Source of the DNA: CAYJEQ01 sp964369235 | Lineage (GTDB): Bacteria; Bacillota; Clostridia; Oscillospirales; Ruminococcaceae | Length of the DNA: 36,934 nt | Assembly (NCBI GenBank): GCA_964369235.1 | Contig: CAYJEQ010000017.1 | Coordinates: forward strand, 1 to 36,934 | Direction of reading: 5' to 3' | Shown: positions 15,901 to 23,386 of the stretch, one piece after another | How the letters are laid out: each line of letters starts with the position of its first letter | Numbering within the stretch: position 1 is the stretch's first letter | Program-made: the position numbers and the translations under genes | Notes under the pieces: model-generated | What the model saw: the letters and a program-made list of their open reading frames with translations, nothing else | Databases searched by the model: none | Told to the model about the DNA's origin: nothing

Positions 15901-17661
15901 TTGGCATTTGATGGGGCTTTTATAAGCCAGTTAGTACAGGAAATAAATAATGTGGCTATGGATAGCCGTATAGATAAGATACATCAGCCTACTAGAGAGG
16001 AGCTGATTATATCACTGCGTACAAGGCAGGGTGGATATAAACTGCTACTATCAGCAGGGGCAGGCACCCCGAGATTTCATTTTACAAAGATTGCAAGAGA
16101 AAACCCAAAATCCCCACCTATGTTTTGCATGCTTATGCGTAAGCATCTTACAGGAGGTAAGTTTCTAGGGGCTACCCAGATAAACTTTGACCGAGTGGTG
16201 CATTTTCTATTTGAAGCTAGTAACGAACTAGGGGATAAGGTGAAGATTACCATTGCTGTAGAGATTATGGGTAGACATAGTAATATTATTGTATTTGATC
16301 AAAATAACAAGATAATAGATAGCATTAAGCGAATAGATGAGGAGATGTCCAGCGTTCGTCAGGTGCTACCGGGTATGATGTATGAACTGCCACCAGCAAG
16401 GGATCAGTTTAATATTATGGAGGCAAGTGTTAAGGATATTACTACAGCAGTACTAGGTGTTTCTAGGGACACAGAACTGTCTAAGGCTATAATGACACAT
16501 CTTTGTGGTATATCTCCACTGGTAGCAAGAGAGATTGCCCTATTTGCCACTAGAGGAGAGTACCGAAATATCGGTCAGCTAACTAAGGACAACACCGATA
16601 GGTTAGAGTTTTATATAAATGCTCTAGGACTTAATCTTAAGCTAGGAAAAACCACCCCCACAATGCTACTGGAAAATGGAGTGAAACCTAAGGAATTCTC
16701 CTTTATGGATATAACCCAGTATGAGAACCTATACACTAAGCGTAGCTATGATAACTACGGAGAGATGATGGATAGTTTCTTTAGTGAAAGGGACGCTATT
16801 GAGCGTATGAAACAGCGCTCTAACGATTTACTGAAACTTCTATCTACCCTATCTGAGAGAACTGTAAGAAGGGTAAGCACCCAGAAACAGGAACTTGCAG
16901 AAAGTGTTGATCGTGAGAAACTGCGTATATATGGCGACATATTAGCAGCTAATCTACACACTATGGAAAAGGGAATGGAAAGTGTAACCCTAAATGATTT
17001 CTATAGTGAGGATTATGGGCTGGTGGACATTAAGCTTGACATAATGTTAACCCCAGTACAAAATAGCCAGAAATATTATAGCGAATATCGTAAAGCTGCC
17101 ACAGCTGAGAAAAAGCTAATAGAGCTAATTAAAAAAGGCGAAGAAGAGACCGAGTATATTGACAGTGTATTTGATAGCTTAGTTCGTGCTAGAAGCGAAG
17201 AAGAGTTAGACGCTATTAGAACAGAGCTTGCATCAGAGGGGTATATTAAGAATTATGGCAGTAAGTATAAGAAGCAGGAAAAACTACCACCGATAAAATA
17301 CCGTTCTAGTGATGGATTTACCATACTTGTAGGTAGAAATAATCTACAAAACGATAAGCTAACCCTTAAAACAGCACGAAACTACGATATGTGGTTTCAT
17401 ACTCAGAAGATTGCTGGCTCCCATGTAGTAGTGGTAGCAGATGGCAAGGAAATACCTAATAAAACTCTGGAAGAAGCAGCTATTATAGCAGCCTATAACA
17501 GTAAAGCAAGGGAATCTAGCAAAGTAGCAGTAGATTACACAATAATAAAGAATATTAAAAAACCAGTGGGTGCAAAGCCAGGTATGGTTATATACGACAC
17601 CTATCAAACAGCTATAGTAAATCCTGATGGGGCATTAGTTAATAGCCTAATTGATGGATAG
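15901..17661 (+). CDS. rqcH: Ribosome quality control protein RqcH (NFACT/FbpA family)
   Basis: RqcH binds stalled 50S subunits carrying peptidyl-tRNA and recruits tRNA-Ala to add C-terminal alanine tails that mark the chain for degradation. The 586-residue protein has NFACT-N (1 to about 190) with the diagnostic Asp97-Arg98 pair in NFDRVVHF, a helix-hairpin-helix region (about 200-260), coiled coils (about 290-440), and NFACT-R with DMWFHTQKIAGSHVVV. Such proteins were formerly called fibronectin-binding. The start is TTG, supported by AGGAGG 7 nt upstream and the typical N-terminus MAFDG. It heads an operon with the lysO pair, 24 bp downstream. Confidence 0.95.
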   Translation: MAFDGAFISQLVQEINNVAMDSRIDKIHQPTREELIISLRTRQGGYKLLLSAGAGTPRFHFTKIARENPKSPPMFCMLMRKHLTGGKFLGATQINFDRVVHFLFEASNELGDKVKITIAVEIMGRHSNIIVFDQNNKIIDSIKRIDEEMSSVRQVLPGMMYELPPARDQFNIMEASVKDITTAVLGVSRDTELSKAIMTHLCGISPLVAREIALFATRGEYRNIGQLTKDNTDRLEFYINALGLNLKLGKTTPTMLLENGVKPKEFSFMDITQYENLYTKRSYDNYGEMMDSFFSERDAIERMKQRSNDLLKLLSTLSERTVRRVSTQKQELAESVDREKLRIYGDILAANLHTMEKGMESVTLNDFYSEDYGLVDIKLDIMLTPVQNSQKYYSEYRKAATAEKKLIELIKKGEEETEYIDSVFDSLVRARSEEELDAIRTELASEGYIKNYGSKYKKQEKLPPIKYRSSDGFTILVGRNNLQNDKLTLKTARNYDMWFHTQKIAGSHVVVVADGKEIPNKTLEEAAIIAAYNSKARESSKVAVDYTIIKNIKKPVGAKPGMVIYDTYQTAIVNPDGALVNSLIDG

Positions 17662-17685
17662 TGAAATAAGTGGAGCAGTAAAGTA

Positions 17686-17961
17686 ATGGATATTTTAATT
17701 ATAATGTGTGTGGGGATAGCCATTGGGCGAATGTTTGTATCTCCAAAATTTAAGCAGATAACAGAAAAAATTCAGGTGACCTGTACGGTGTTACTAATAT
17801 TTACCCTAGGTGTAAGACTGGGGCAACGAGAAAATTTTATAGAGGAGCTATCCACCCTAGGGCTGGACAGCTTTATATATTTTATAGTTCCTACAGCCCT
17901 ATCAGTTGTCGGAACATATCTAGTAGCTAAACTCCTTTTAGGTAAAAAGGAGGGAGCTTAA
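17686..17961 (+). CDS. LysO-family lysine exporter, N-terminal half as a separate gene
   Basis: LysO (YbjE) exports lysine and its toxic analogue thialysine. This 91-residue protein matches the N-terminal part of LysO: three hydrophobic segments (about 1-17, 33-47, 60-82) with the conserved GVRLGQRENFIEELSTLG between them. In E. coli LysO is one chain of about 300 residues; here it is split. The stop overlaps the next ATG (TAATG) and a strong AAGGAGGGAG precedes that start, so the split is genuine and the halves are co-translated. Confidence 0.85.
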   Translation: MDILIIMCVGIAIGRMFVSPKFKQITEKIQVTCTVLLIFTLGVRLGQRENFIEELSTLGLDSFIYFIVPTALSVVGTYLVAKLLLGKKEGA

Positions 17962-18554
17962 TGGTATCTTTAGCAATAGTGGCACTTCTATCCGGTGTAG
18001 GTTATGGATTAATAGGCTTTGATATAGAGTTTATAAATATCCTATCAACATATTCTAACTATATATTATATGCCCTTATGTTTTTTGTAGGGATTAGTGT
18101 GGGGCTTCATCGAGGTTTGGTGGCTAAGATAAGAGAGCACCACCTAAAAATTCTCATTGTGCCAACAGTAACCATTATAGCAAGTGTGCTAGGTGGTTAT
18201 CTATGTAGCTTTATTACAGGGTATCCCACAGCCATTAGCACAGCCATAGGCAGTGGTATGGGTTGGTATAGCCTTGTGGGGATTACCATTGGTGATCTAG
18301 CTGGGGCACAGTATGGCAGTGTGGCTTTTTTAAGCAGTTTAATGAGGGAGATGGGATCTTTCTTTGCGATTCCCATACTATCTAAAAAAATGGGATATTA
18401 TAGCTGTGTAGCAGCTGCTGGTGCCACCAGTGAGGACACCACCCTACCAATGCTTATAAAATACACCGATGAACATATAGTTATTATAGCTGTAATAAAT
18501 GGGATGATATGTTCCTCAGCAGTACCCATACTTATTTCGGCTTTGTTAATTTAA
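17961..18554 (+). CDS. LysO-family lysine exporter, C-terminal half
   Basis: The 197-residue membrane protein corresponds to the rest of LysO, with about six hydrophobic segments and the conserved features FVGISVGLHRG, SGMGWYSLVGI and GATSEDTTLP (acidic residues suited to cation binding). Its ATG shares one base with the upstream stop, so equal amounts of the halves are expected. The partner of this operon, RqcH, acts in translation; the reason for the pairing is not clear from sequence. Confidence 0.88.
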   Translation: MVSLAIVALLSGVGYGLIGFDIEFINILSTYSNYILYALMFFVGISVGLHRGLVAKIREHHLKILIVPTVTIIASVLGGYLCSFITGYPTAISTAIGSGMGWYSLVGITIGDLAGAQYGSVAFLSSLMREMGSFFAIPILSKKMGYYSCVAAAGATSEDTTLPMLIKYTDEHIVIIAVINGMICSSAVPILISALLI

Positions 18555-18637
18555 TTAGATATTATAGCTAAAAAGCAACCTGAGAAAATCCTGTAGCTGT
18601 GACTAATATAGATATTTATAAATCTGTGGAAAAACAG

Positions 18638-18666
18638 TTGACTTTAAGCTGTTAAAATGATAGGAT
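18638..18666 (+). promoter_or_regulatory. Promoter of the riboswitch transcript upstream of pflB
   Basis: TTGACT (18638-18643), 17-bp spacer, TAGGAT (18661-18666). A start near 18673 places the riboswitch aptamer about 11 nt from the 5' end. Confidence 0.65.
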
Positions 18667-18683
18667 ATAGACACAAATTATAT

Positions 18684-18754
18684 AGTGTACATCCTGACGG
18701 ATTAAGTGAGTTAACACTGTGGATTTACACTGAAAATATGCCGACCGTCTGGGC
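18684..18754 (+). ncRNA. Probable ZTP riboswitch (pfl motif)
   Basis: P1 is AGTGTA (18684-18689) with TACACT (18726-18731). Between them the 5' junction carries CTGACGGATTAA (family TGAC..GG..AA), then P2 AGTG-AGTTAA-CACT and the 3' junction GTGGA. After a linker comes CCGACCGTCTGGGCA (18741-18755), very like the family hallmark CCGCCUGGGC. This part overlaps the left arm of the terminator that follows, the known ZTP mechanism. The class was first named from its position upstream of pfl genes, as here. P1 and the junction are weaker than consensus, so a covariance search should confirm it. Confidence 0.68.
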
Positions 18755-18792
18755 AACAAAGAATTAATCTTTGTTGCCTTTTTGTTTTTTGG
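18752..18792 (+). terminator. Riboswitch expression-platform terminator
   Basis: GGCAACAAAGA (18752-18762) and TCTTTGTTGCC (18768-18778) form a perfect 11-bp stem with a 5-nt loop, followed by TTTTTGTTTTTT. Its left arm shares GGGCA with the riboswitch 3' domain, so ligand binding should prevent it forming. It also lies downstream of the lysO operon, for which no other terminator was seen. Confidence 0.88.
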
Positions 18793-18877
18793 ATTATACA
18801 ATATATATATAAACAAGGTGTAATTTATATTAATTATGTATGTATTTCTGATTTTAAAATTACAAAAAGGAACAAAG

Positions 18878-18906
18878 TTGACAAGACTAACTAGCTGTGA
18901 TAATAT
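18878..18906 (+). promoter_or_regulatory. Second promoter upstream of pflB
   Basis: Perfect TTGACA (18878-18883), 17-bp spacer, TAATAT (18901-18906). It lies after the riboswitch terminator, so pflB can be made independently of ZTP. The remaining 190 bp to the start codon are AT-rich with no further element that I can name. Confidence 0.6.
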
Positions 18907-19096
18907 TAACATATAGAAAATATACTTTTTTAGTGGAGTTTTAATTTATTGTAAAAATTGTAATTTTTTTCTATAGTTGTATTATACAGTTCTAGGGTTT
19001 TTCTTAGAAGCAGTGGATAGATTTTGCGATAATATTATGTAATAGTAGCCATACTATAAGAGCATAGCAAAATCAATGAGAAAGGTGGTAATTTTA

Positions 19097-21322
19097 ATGA
19101 ACTATACTAATGGTTTTAACACAGGTAAATGGCAGACAGAGATAAATGTGTCTGATTTTATTAAAACAAACTATACACCATATACAGGTGATGAGAGCTT
19201 TCTTTCTGAGCCTACATCACGCACAGTTCTAATTCGTGAGAAGATGGACGCACTCCTAAAAGCAGAGATGGAAAATAACGGTGTTTTATCCGTAGACAAC
19301 GAAACAGTTGCAGGGGTAACAGCCTTTGTACCTGGATATATTGATAAAGACAATGAGATTATTGTAGGCTTACAGACAGATGCTCCACTTAAAAGAGCAA
19401 TTAATCCTTTTGGTGGGCTGAGAATGACTAAGGATGCACTTCATGCCTATGGTTATGAGCTGTCTCCTAAGGTTGAGGAAGAGTTTAAATATCGTACCAC
19501 CCATAATGATGGCGTATTTACAGCATACACACCTGAGATGAGAGCGGCTAGAAGCTGTGGTATTATTACAGGTCTACCAGATGCCTATGGTAGAGGTAGA
19601 ATTATCGGTGACTACAGAAGAATAGCTCTATATGGTATTGACACTTTAGTAGAAGCTAAAAAATCCGACAGAGCAGCGCTATACGCTAAACCAATGCTTA
19701 CTGAAAATGTTCGTGACCTAGAAGAAGTTCAGGCACAGATAAAAGCTTTAGGCGAGATTAAGGATATGGCAGCATCCTATGGCTATGACATCTCACAGCC
19801 AGCAACAAATGCTAAGGAAGCAGTACAGTGGCTATACTTTGGTTACCTAGCAGCTATAAAACAGCAAAACGGCGCAGCAATGAGCTTAGGTAGGGTAACA
19901 ACATTTTTAGATATATACTTTGAAAAAGATATGGCTGAAGGCATACTAACCGAAAGTGAAGTTCAGGAGATAATGGATGATTTCGTAGTTAAGCTAAGAC
20001 TTGCTCGTCACCTAAGAACACCTGATTATAATGATCTATTTGGTGGAGATCCAATGTGGATTACCGAAGCAGTAGGTGGTATGACAGTAGAGGGAGAAAC
20101 CCTAGTAACTAAAAACTCCTTTAGAATGCTACACACACTGTATAATCTAAAAGCCTCTGCTGAGCCTAATATTACAGTGCTATGGTCTACAAGCCTACCA
20201 GAAGCATTTAAGGTATACTGTGCTAAAGTATCTGCTGATACCGATGCAATTCAGTACGAGAATGATGATGTAATGCGTCCTAAGTTTGGTGATGACTATG
20301 CAATAGCTTGCTGTGTTTCTGCTATGAAAGTAGGTAAGGATATGCAGTTCTTTGGAGCTAGAGCAAACCTTGCTAAACTGCTATTAATGTCACTAAACGG
20401 TGGTAAAGATGAGAAAACAGGTAAGCAGATTGCACCAGTAACCGAGGCATACCAAGGTGAGTACCTAGAGTATGATAAGGTAATAGAAAAACTAGATTAC
20501 TATCGTCAGTGGTTAGCATCTCTATATGTTAACACAATGAATATTATCCACTATATGCACGACCGTCACGCTTATGAAAGTGCTCAGATGGCGCTGCATG
20601 ATAGTGAAGTTAGAAGACTAATGGCATTTGGTATCGCTGGTATTTCTGTACTAGCTGACTCCCTATCTGCTATTAAGTATGCTAAGGTTAAGCCAGTAAG
20701 AGACGAGAACGGACTGATTATCGACTATATTGCCGAAGGTGAATTCCCTTGCTATGGTAATGATGATGATAGAGTAGATGATATCGTTTGCCAGCAAACA
20801 GAGTTATTCTACAAGGAACTATGCAAAAATAAGACCTATAGAAATGCAACTCACACCCTATCTCTACTAACAATTACCTCCAATGTAATCTACGGTAAGA
20901 AAACAGGCTCCACACCTGATGGTAGAAAAGCTGGTGAAGCATTTGCACCAGGTGCTAACCCAATGCACAACAGAGAGAAAAACGGTGCTTTAGCATCACT
21001 AAACTCTGTGGCAAAAATCTCCTATGACTACTGTATGGATGGTATATCCAATACATTCTCAATTATTCCAGAGGCACTAGGCAATGAGGAAACTCAGCGT
21101 CATAAGACTCTAGCGAAGATTATGGATGGATACTTTGGACAGGGAGCACATCACCTAAATGTAAATGTACTAAACAGAGCTACCCTACAGGCAGCCTTTG
21201 AACAACCAGAGCTATACCCTAACCTAACAATTCGTGTTTCTGGATATGCAGTTAACTTCTACAAGCTGTCTAAGAGTCAGCAGGCAGAGGTTATCTCCAG
21301 AACCTTCCACGATGCAGTATAA
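19097..21322 (+). CDS. pflB: Pyruvate formate-lyase
   Basis: PFL converts pyruvate and CoA to acetyl-CoA and formate through a glycyl radical. The 741-residue protein has the active-site pair Cys405-Cys406 (IACCVSAM) and the radical Gly716 in RVSGYAVNF near the C-terminus, plus GLPDAYGRGRIIGDYRR. Length is that of true PFL, not of the diol dehydratase relatives. The ATG at 19097 has AAAGGTGG 8 nt upstream; an in-frame ATG 21 bp earlier lacks such a site. Formate made here can feed one-carbon units for purine synthesis, which fits the upstream ZTP element. The gene overlaps pflA by 11 bp. Confidence 0.97.
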   Translation: MNYTNGFNTGKWQTEINVSDFIKTNYTPYTGDESFLSEPTSRTVLIREKMDALLKAEMENNGVLSVDNETVAGVTAFVPGYIDKDNEIIVGLQTDAPLKRAINPFGGLRMTKDALHAYGYELSPKVEEEFKYRTTHNDGVFTAYTPEMRAARSCGIITGLPDAYGRGRIIGDYRRIALYGIDTLVEAKKSDRAALYAKPMLTENVRDLEEVQAQIKALGEIKDMAASYGYDISQPATNAKEAVQWLYFGYLAAIKQQNGAAMSLGRVTTFLDIYFEKDMAEGILTESEVQEIMDDFVVKLRLARHLRTPDYNDLFGGDPMWITEAVGGMTVEGETLVTKNSFRMLHTLYNLKASAEPNITVLWSTSLPEAFKVYCAKVSADTDAIQYENDDVMRPKFGDDYAIACCVSAMKVGKDMQFFGARANLAKLLLMSLNGGKDEKTGKQIAPVTEAYQGEYLEYDKVIEKLDYYRQWLASLYVNTMNIIHYMHDRHAYESAQMALHDSEVRRLMAFGIAGISVLADSLSAIKYAKVKPVRDENGLIIDYIAEGEFPCYGNDDDRVDDIVCQQTELFYKELCKNKTYRNATHTLSLLTITSNVIYGKKTGSTPDGRKAGEAFAPGANPMHNREKNGALASLNSVAKISYDYCMDGISNTFSIIPEALGNEETQRHKTLAKIMDGYFGQGAHHLNVNVLNRATLQAAFEQPELYPNLTIRVSGYAVNFYKLSKSQQAEVISRTFHDAV

Positions 21323-22016
21323 TGGATCTATAAGCTCCTTTCTCAGTATGGGAGGGGTTGACGGCCCAGGGGTACGCTCGGTAATATTTACACAGGGTTG
21401 CCCCATTAGATGCTCCTACTGTCACAATCCAGAAACATGGCAGTTTAAGGAGAACAACACCTCAGTAGATGAACTAGTAAAAAAGCTAAATAGATATAAA
21501 CCCTATTATGGCAGTGACGGAGGGGTAACTCTTTCAGGAGGGGAGCCTCTCTGCCAACAGGAATTTGCCACCCAGCTTTTTAAAGAATGTAAGGAGAATG
21601 GTATAAATACCTGTTTGGATACCTCTGCACAGGCTAGTATTAATAGTGATATACTAAGCTATACAGACCTAGTCCTATGTGATATAAAATTTCTCTCAGA
21701 ACAGGAGTACCAAAACCACACTGGAGGAAGTTTTAATAAGGTTATAGCCTTTTTAGATTTATGTAGGGAAAAGTCGGTGCCTGTATGGATACGCCATGTA
21801 GTGGTGCCACAAATTACCGATAGTGAGGAGTATATCCTAGCCTTAAAGGCGCTATGTAAGAGCTACTCTAATATAGAGGATGTAAAACTATTGACCTACC
21901 GAAATCTCTGTATATCAAAATACGAAGAACTGGGCATTCCTTATAAAATGGCAGATGTAAAACCACTGTCTGAAGCTAGAATGACAGAGCTTAGAAAATT
22001 AATAAAGCAAAAATAA
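21312..22016 (+). CDS. pflA: Pyruvate formate-lyase activating enzyme
   Basis: The 234-residue radical SAM enzyme installs the glycyl radical on PFL. It has the N-terminal GSISSFLSMGGVDGPGVRSVIFTQG pattern of the family, with the cluster ligands Cys30, Cys34 and Cys37 (CPIRCSYC), followed by LSGGEPL for SAM binding. No extra ferredoxin domain is present, as expected for the PFL type. The start at 21312 lies inside the end of pflB, giving translational coupling; longer in-frame starts would only read through pflB sequence. Confidence 0.95.
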   Translation: MQYNGSISSFLSMGGVDGPGVRSVIFTQGCPIRCSYCHNPETWQFKENNTSVDELVKKLNRYKPYYGSDGGVTLSGGEPLCQQEFATQLFKECKENGINTCLDTSAQASINSDILSYTDLVLCDIKFLSEQEYQNHTGGSFNKVIAFLDLCREKSVPVWIRHVVVPQITDSEEYILALKALCKSYSNIEDVKLLTYRNLCISKYEELGIPYKMADVKPLSEARMTELRKLIKQK

Positions 22017-22037
22017 AATTAAGCTATATATTAGTTG

Positions 22038-22080
22038 TTGTGGTGGTCTACCTTGGTGTCGGCAAGAGAGACCACCACAA
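22038..22080. repeat. Perfect 12-bp hairpin with nested stem after pflA
   Basis: TTGTGGTGGTCT (22038-22049) and AGACCACCACAA (22069-22080) enclose a 19-nt loop with an inner CTTG/CAAG pair. No U-run follows, so it is not a standard terminator. The loop part GTGTCGGCAAG resembles the loop of the hairpin at 29103-29149. Confidence 0.75.
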
Positions 22081-22112
22081 ATAAATTAACCCAATATTTA
22101 ATAAATAAACAG

Positions 22113-22155
22113 TAAAAGCAAAAAGCTGATAACCACAAAGAAAATGGTTATCAGC
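22113..22155 (-). terminator. Terminator of the murT-gatD-GNAT operon
   Basis: GCTGATAACCA (22125-22135) and TGGTTATCAGC (22145-22155) form an 11-bp stem; on the minus strand it is followed by TTTTTGCTTTT. It begins 15 bp after the acetyltransferase stop. Confidence 0.88.
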
Positions 22156-22169
22156 CTTAGTTTATTATA

Positions 22170-22610
22170 TTAGTTTTCTATAATCATCTGATTGTAGTCA
22201 ATTTTCTCAAATCCTAATTTTTCATAAAGCTTTATGGCAGAGGTATTGTCCTCTACAACCTCAAGACGGTATCTTTTAGCAGTGGTGTCAAATTCCCTAC
22301 GGATAAAGGCAAATATTTCATTGCCGATGCCTTTGCCCCTGTACTCATCTTTAATAAATATCTCCTCAATAAGTACCACCAGTCCACCAGCCTCGGTAGT
22401 ATGGGTAAGGGAAAGGGCAGAGAAACCAGCCAGTTTACCCTCTATCTCAGCCACTATGATTTTAACATAGGGGCTATTAGATAAAGCTGCATCTAGGGAA
22501 TTATCTATAAACTTCTCAGGGATACTATGGCTAACAGCAGGGGAATTATAAAACCCCATAAGCATCTCTTTAACAGAACATCTATCTTTATCTTCAATAA
22601 ATCTAATCAT
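22170..22610 (-). CDS. GNAT-family N-acetyltransferase
   Basis: The 146-residue protein is a single GNAT domain. The acetyl-CoA loop is EYRGKGIGNEIF (R/QxxGxG/A type), preceded by strand VVLIEEIFIKD and followed by RLEVVEDNTSAIKLYEKLGFEK, the typical C-terminal signature. Acceptor unknown. It is the last gene of an operon, 30 bp after the GatD-like gene. The ATG at 22610 has AGAAAGG 13 nt upstream, the spacing used by other genes here; a TTG four codons earlier is too close to that site. A role in cell-wall or amino-acid chemistry is suggested only by the neighbours. Confidence 0.88.
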   Translation of the reverse strand: MIRFIEDKDRCSVKEMLMGFYNSPAVSHSIPEKFIDNSLDAALSNSPYVKIIVAEIEGKLAGFSALSLTHTTEAGGLVVLIEEIFIKDEYRGKGIGNEIFAFIRREFDTTAKRYRLEVVEDNTSAIKLYEKLGFEKIDYNQMIIEN

Positions 22611-22640
22611 GATTATGACCAAGCCTTTCTATGGGGGAGA

Positions 22641-23363
22641 TTACTGTGATTTTGCCAGCTCTTTGTGAAACTCATCTAAGGTAAGCTGTAGTGACTTTTC
22701 CTCAGTAGTCATATCTATCTCCTTGTAATCATCACCAAAAAGCGCCTTTGCTACCATCTTAAATAGGTGGGGATTTCTCACTAGAACAGGACCTACCATC
22801 CAAGTGCCAAAGTAGTTTTTATAGTGGTTACCCTCAAATTTACTTTGGTAATTATCATCACCACAACCAATTATAACCTGAAATAAAGGATGTTTATTCT
22901 CACCGATTATATGGGCAGTACGATTAATATAACCATAGCTTAAACTGCCCTCATCTATTAATTTACCTACTGTATCACAGGTGAATACTTCTCTTGTTTC
23001 CTCTGCCTTGTAGTCAAATAAACCATTGCCAGCTATTTCACTACCATCCCAACCTTCAAAACTCTCTCCAAACATAAGACGGCTATTACCTGTAATTAGA
23101 AACACTGTGCCATTTTCTATAGCTGTAAGTACATCTTCTTTATACTTAATAAAATCCCTAGCTGCGTACATAAGATTTTTGCCTTTGCCATGACCTATAT
23201 AAACCATGTCATAATCAGCTATAGAAAACTCCTGTCCCATCTGACAGGTAGTTATCTCACAATCTATGCCAATTGATTTACCTTTTGCCTCTATTAGCTT
23301 TATATTAAAAAAATCACCATATAAATCCATTAAATCACTATATAGATGTAGAATTTTTTTCAT
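22641..23363 (-). CDS. GatD-like protein without the amidotransferase catalytic residues
   Basis: GatD normally supplies ammonia from glutamine to MurT, which amidates D-glutamate in lipid II. This 240-residue protein keeps the GatD scaffold: ILHLYSDLMDLYGDFFNI at the N-terminus, the DMVYIGHG strand, FEGNHYKNYFGT and GPVLVRNPHL. The nucleophile elbow, normally LAICGGYQLLG, reads FLITGNSRLMFG with Thr91 in place of Cys. The LHGP histidine is replaced in WMVGP (Val190). GGGQD is GHGKG, and ENHGGRT is not preserved. Glutaminase activity is therefore very unlikely. It is 23 bp after the MurT-like gene, with AGAAAGG 11 nt before the ATG. It may be a structural partner or have a new role. No frameshift is seen. 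Confidence 0.85.
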   Translation of the reverse strand: MKKILHLYSDLMDLYGDFFNIKLIEAKGKSIGIDCEITTCQMGQEFSIADYDMVYIGHGKGKNLMYAARDFIKYKEDVLTAIENGTVFLITGNSRLMFGESFEGWDGSEIAGNGLFDYKAEETREVFTCDTVGKLIDEGSLSYGYINRTAHIIGENKHPLFQVIIGCGDDNYQSKFEGNHYKNYFGTWMVGPVLVRNPHLFKMVAKALFGDDYKEIDMTTEEKSLQLTLDEFHKELAKSQ

Positions 23364-23386
23364 GTTATCACTATCCTTTCTGTGTG

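Noticed and set aside
17686..18554. LysO as a frameshifted pseudogene
   Set aside because: The two halves join by a TAATG overlap with a strong binding site just before the second start, and both keep conserved motifs. This is a gene split, not decay.
18652..18912. Minus-strand open frame of 86 codons over the riboswitch region
   Set aside because: The region is explained by the riboswitch, terminator and promoter on the other strand; no binding site or family resemblance.
18827..18916. Small plus-strand frame (about 26 codons) between the riboswitch and pflB
   Set aside because: No ribosome binding site at a usable distance, and it overlaps the second promoter.
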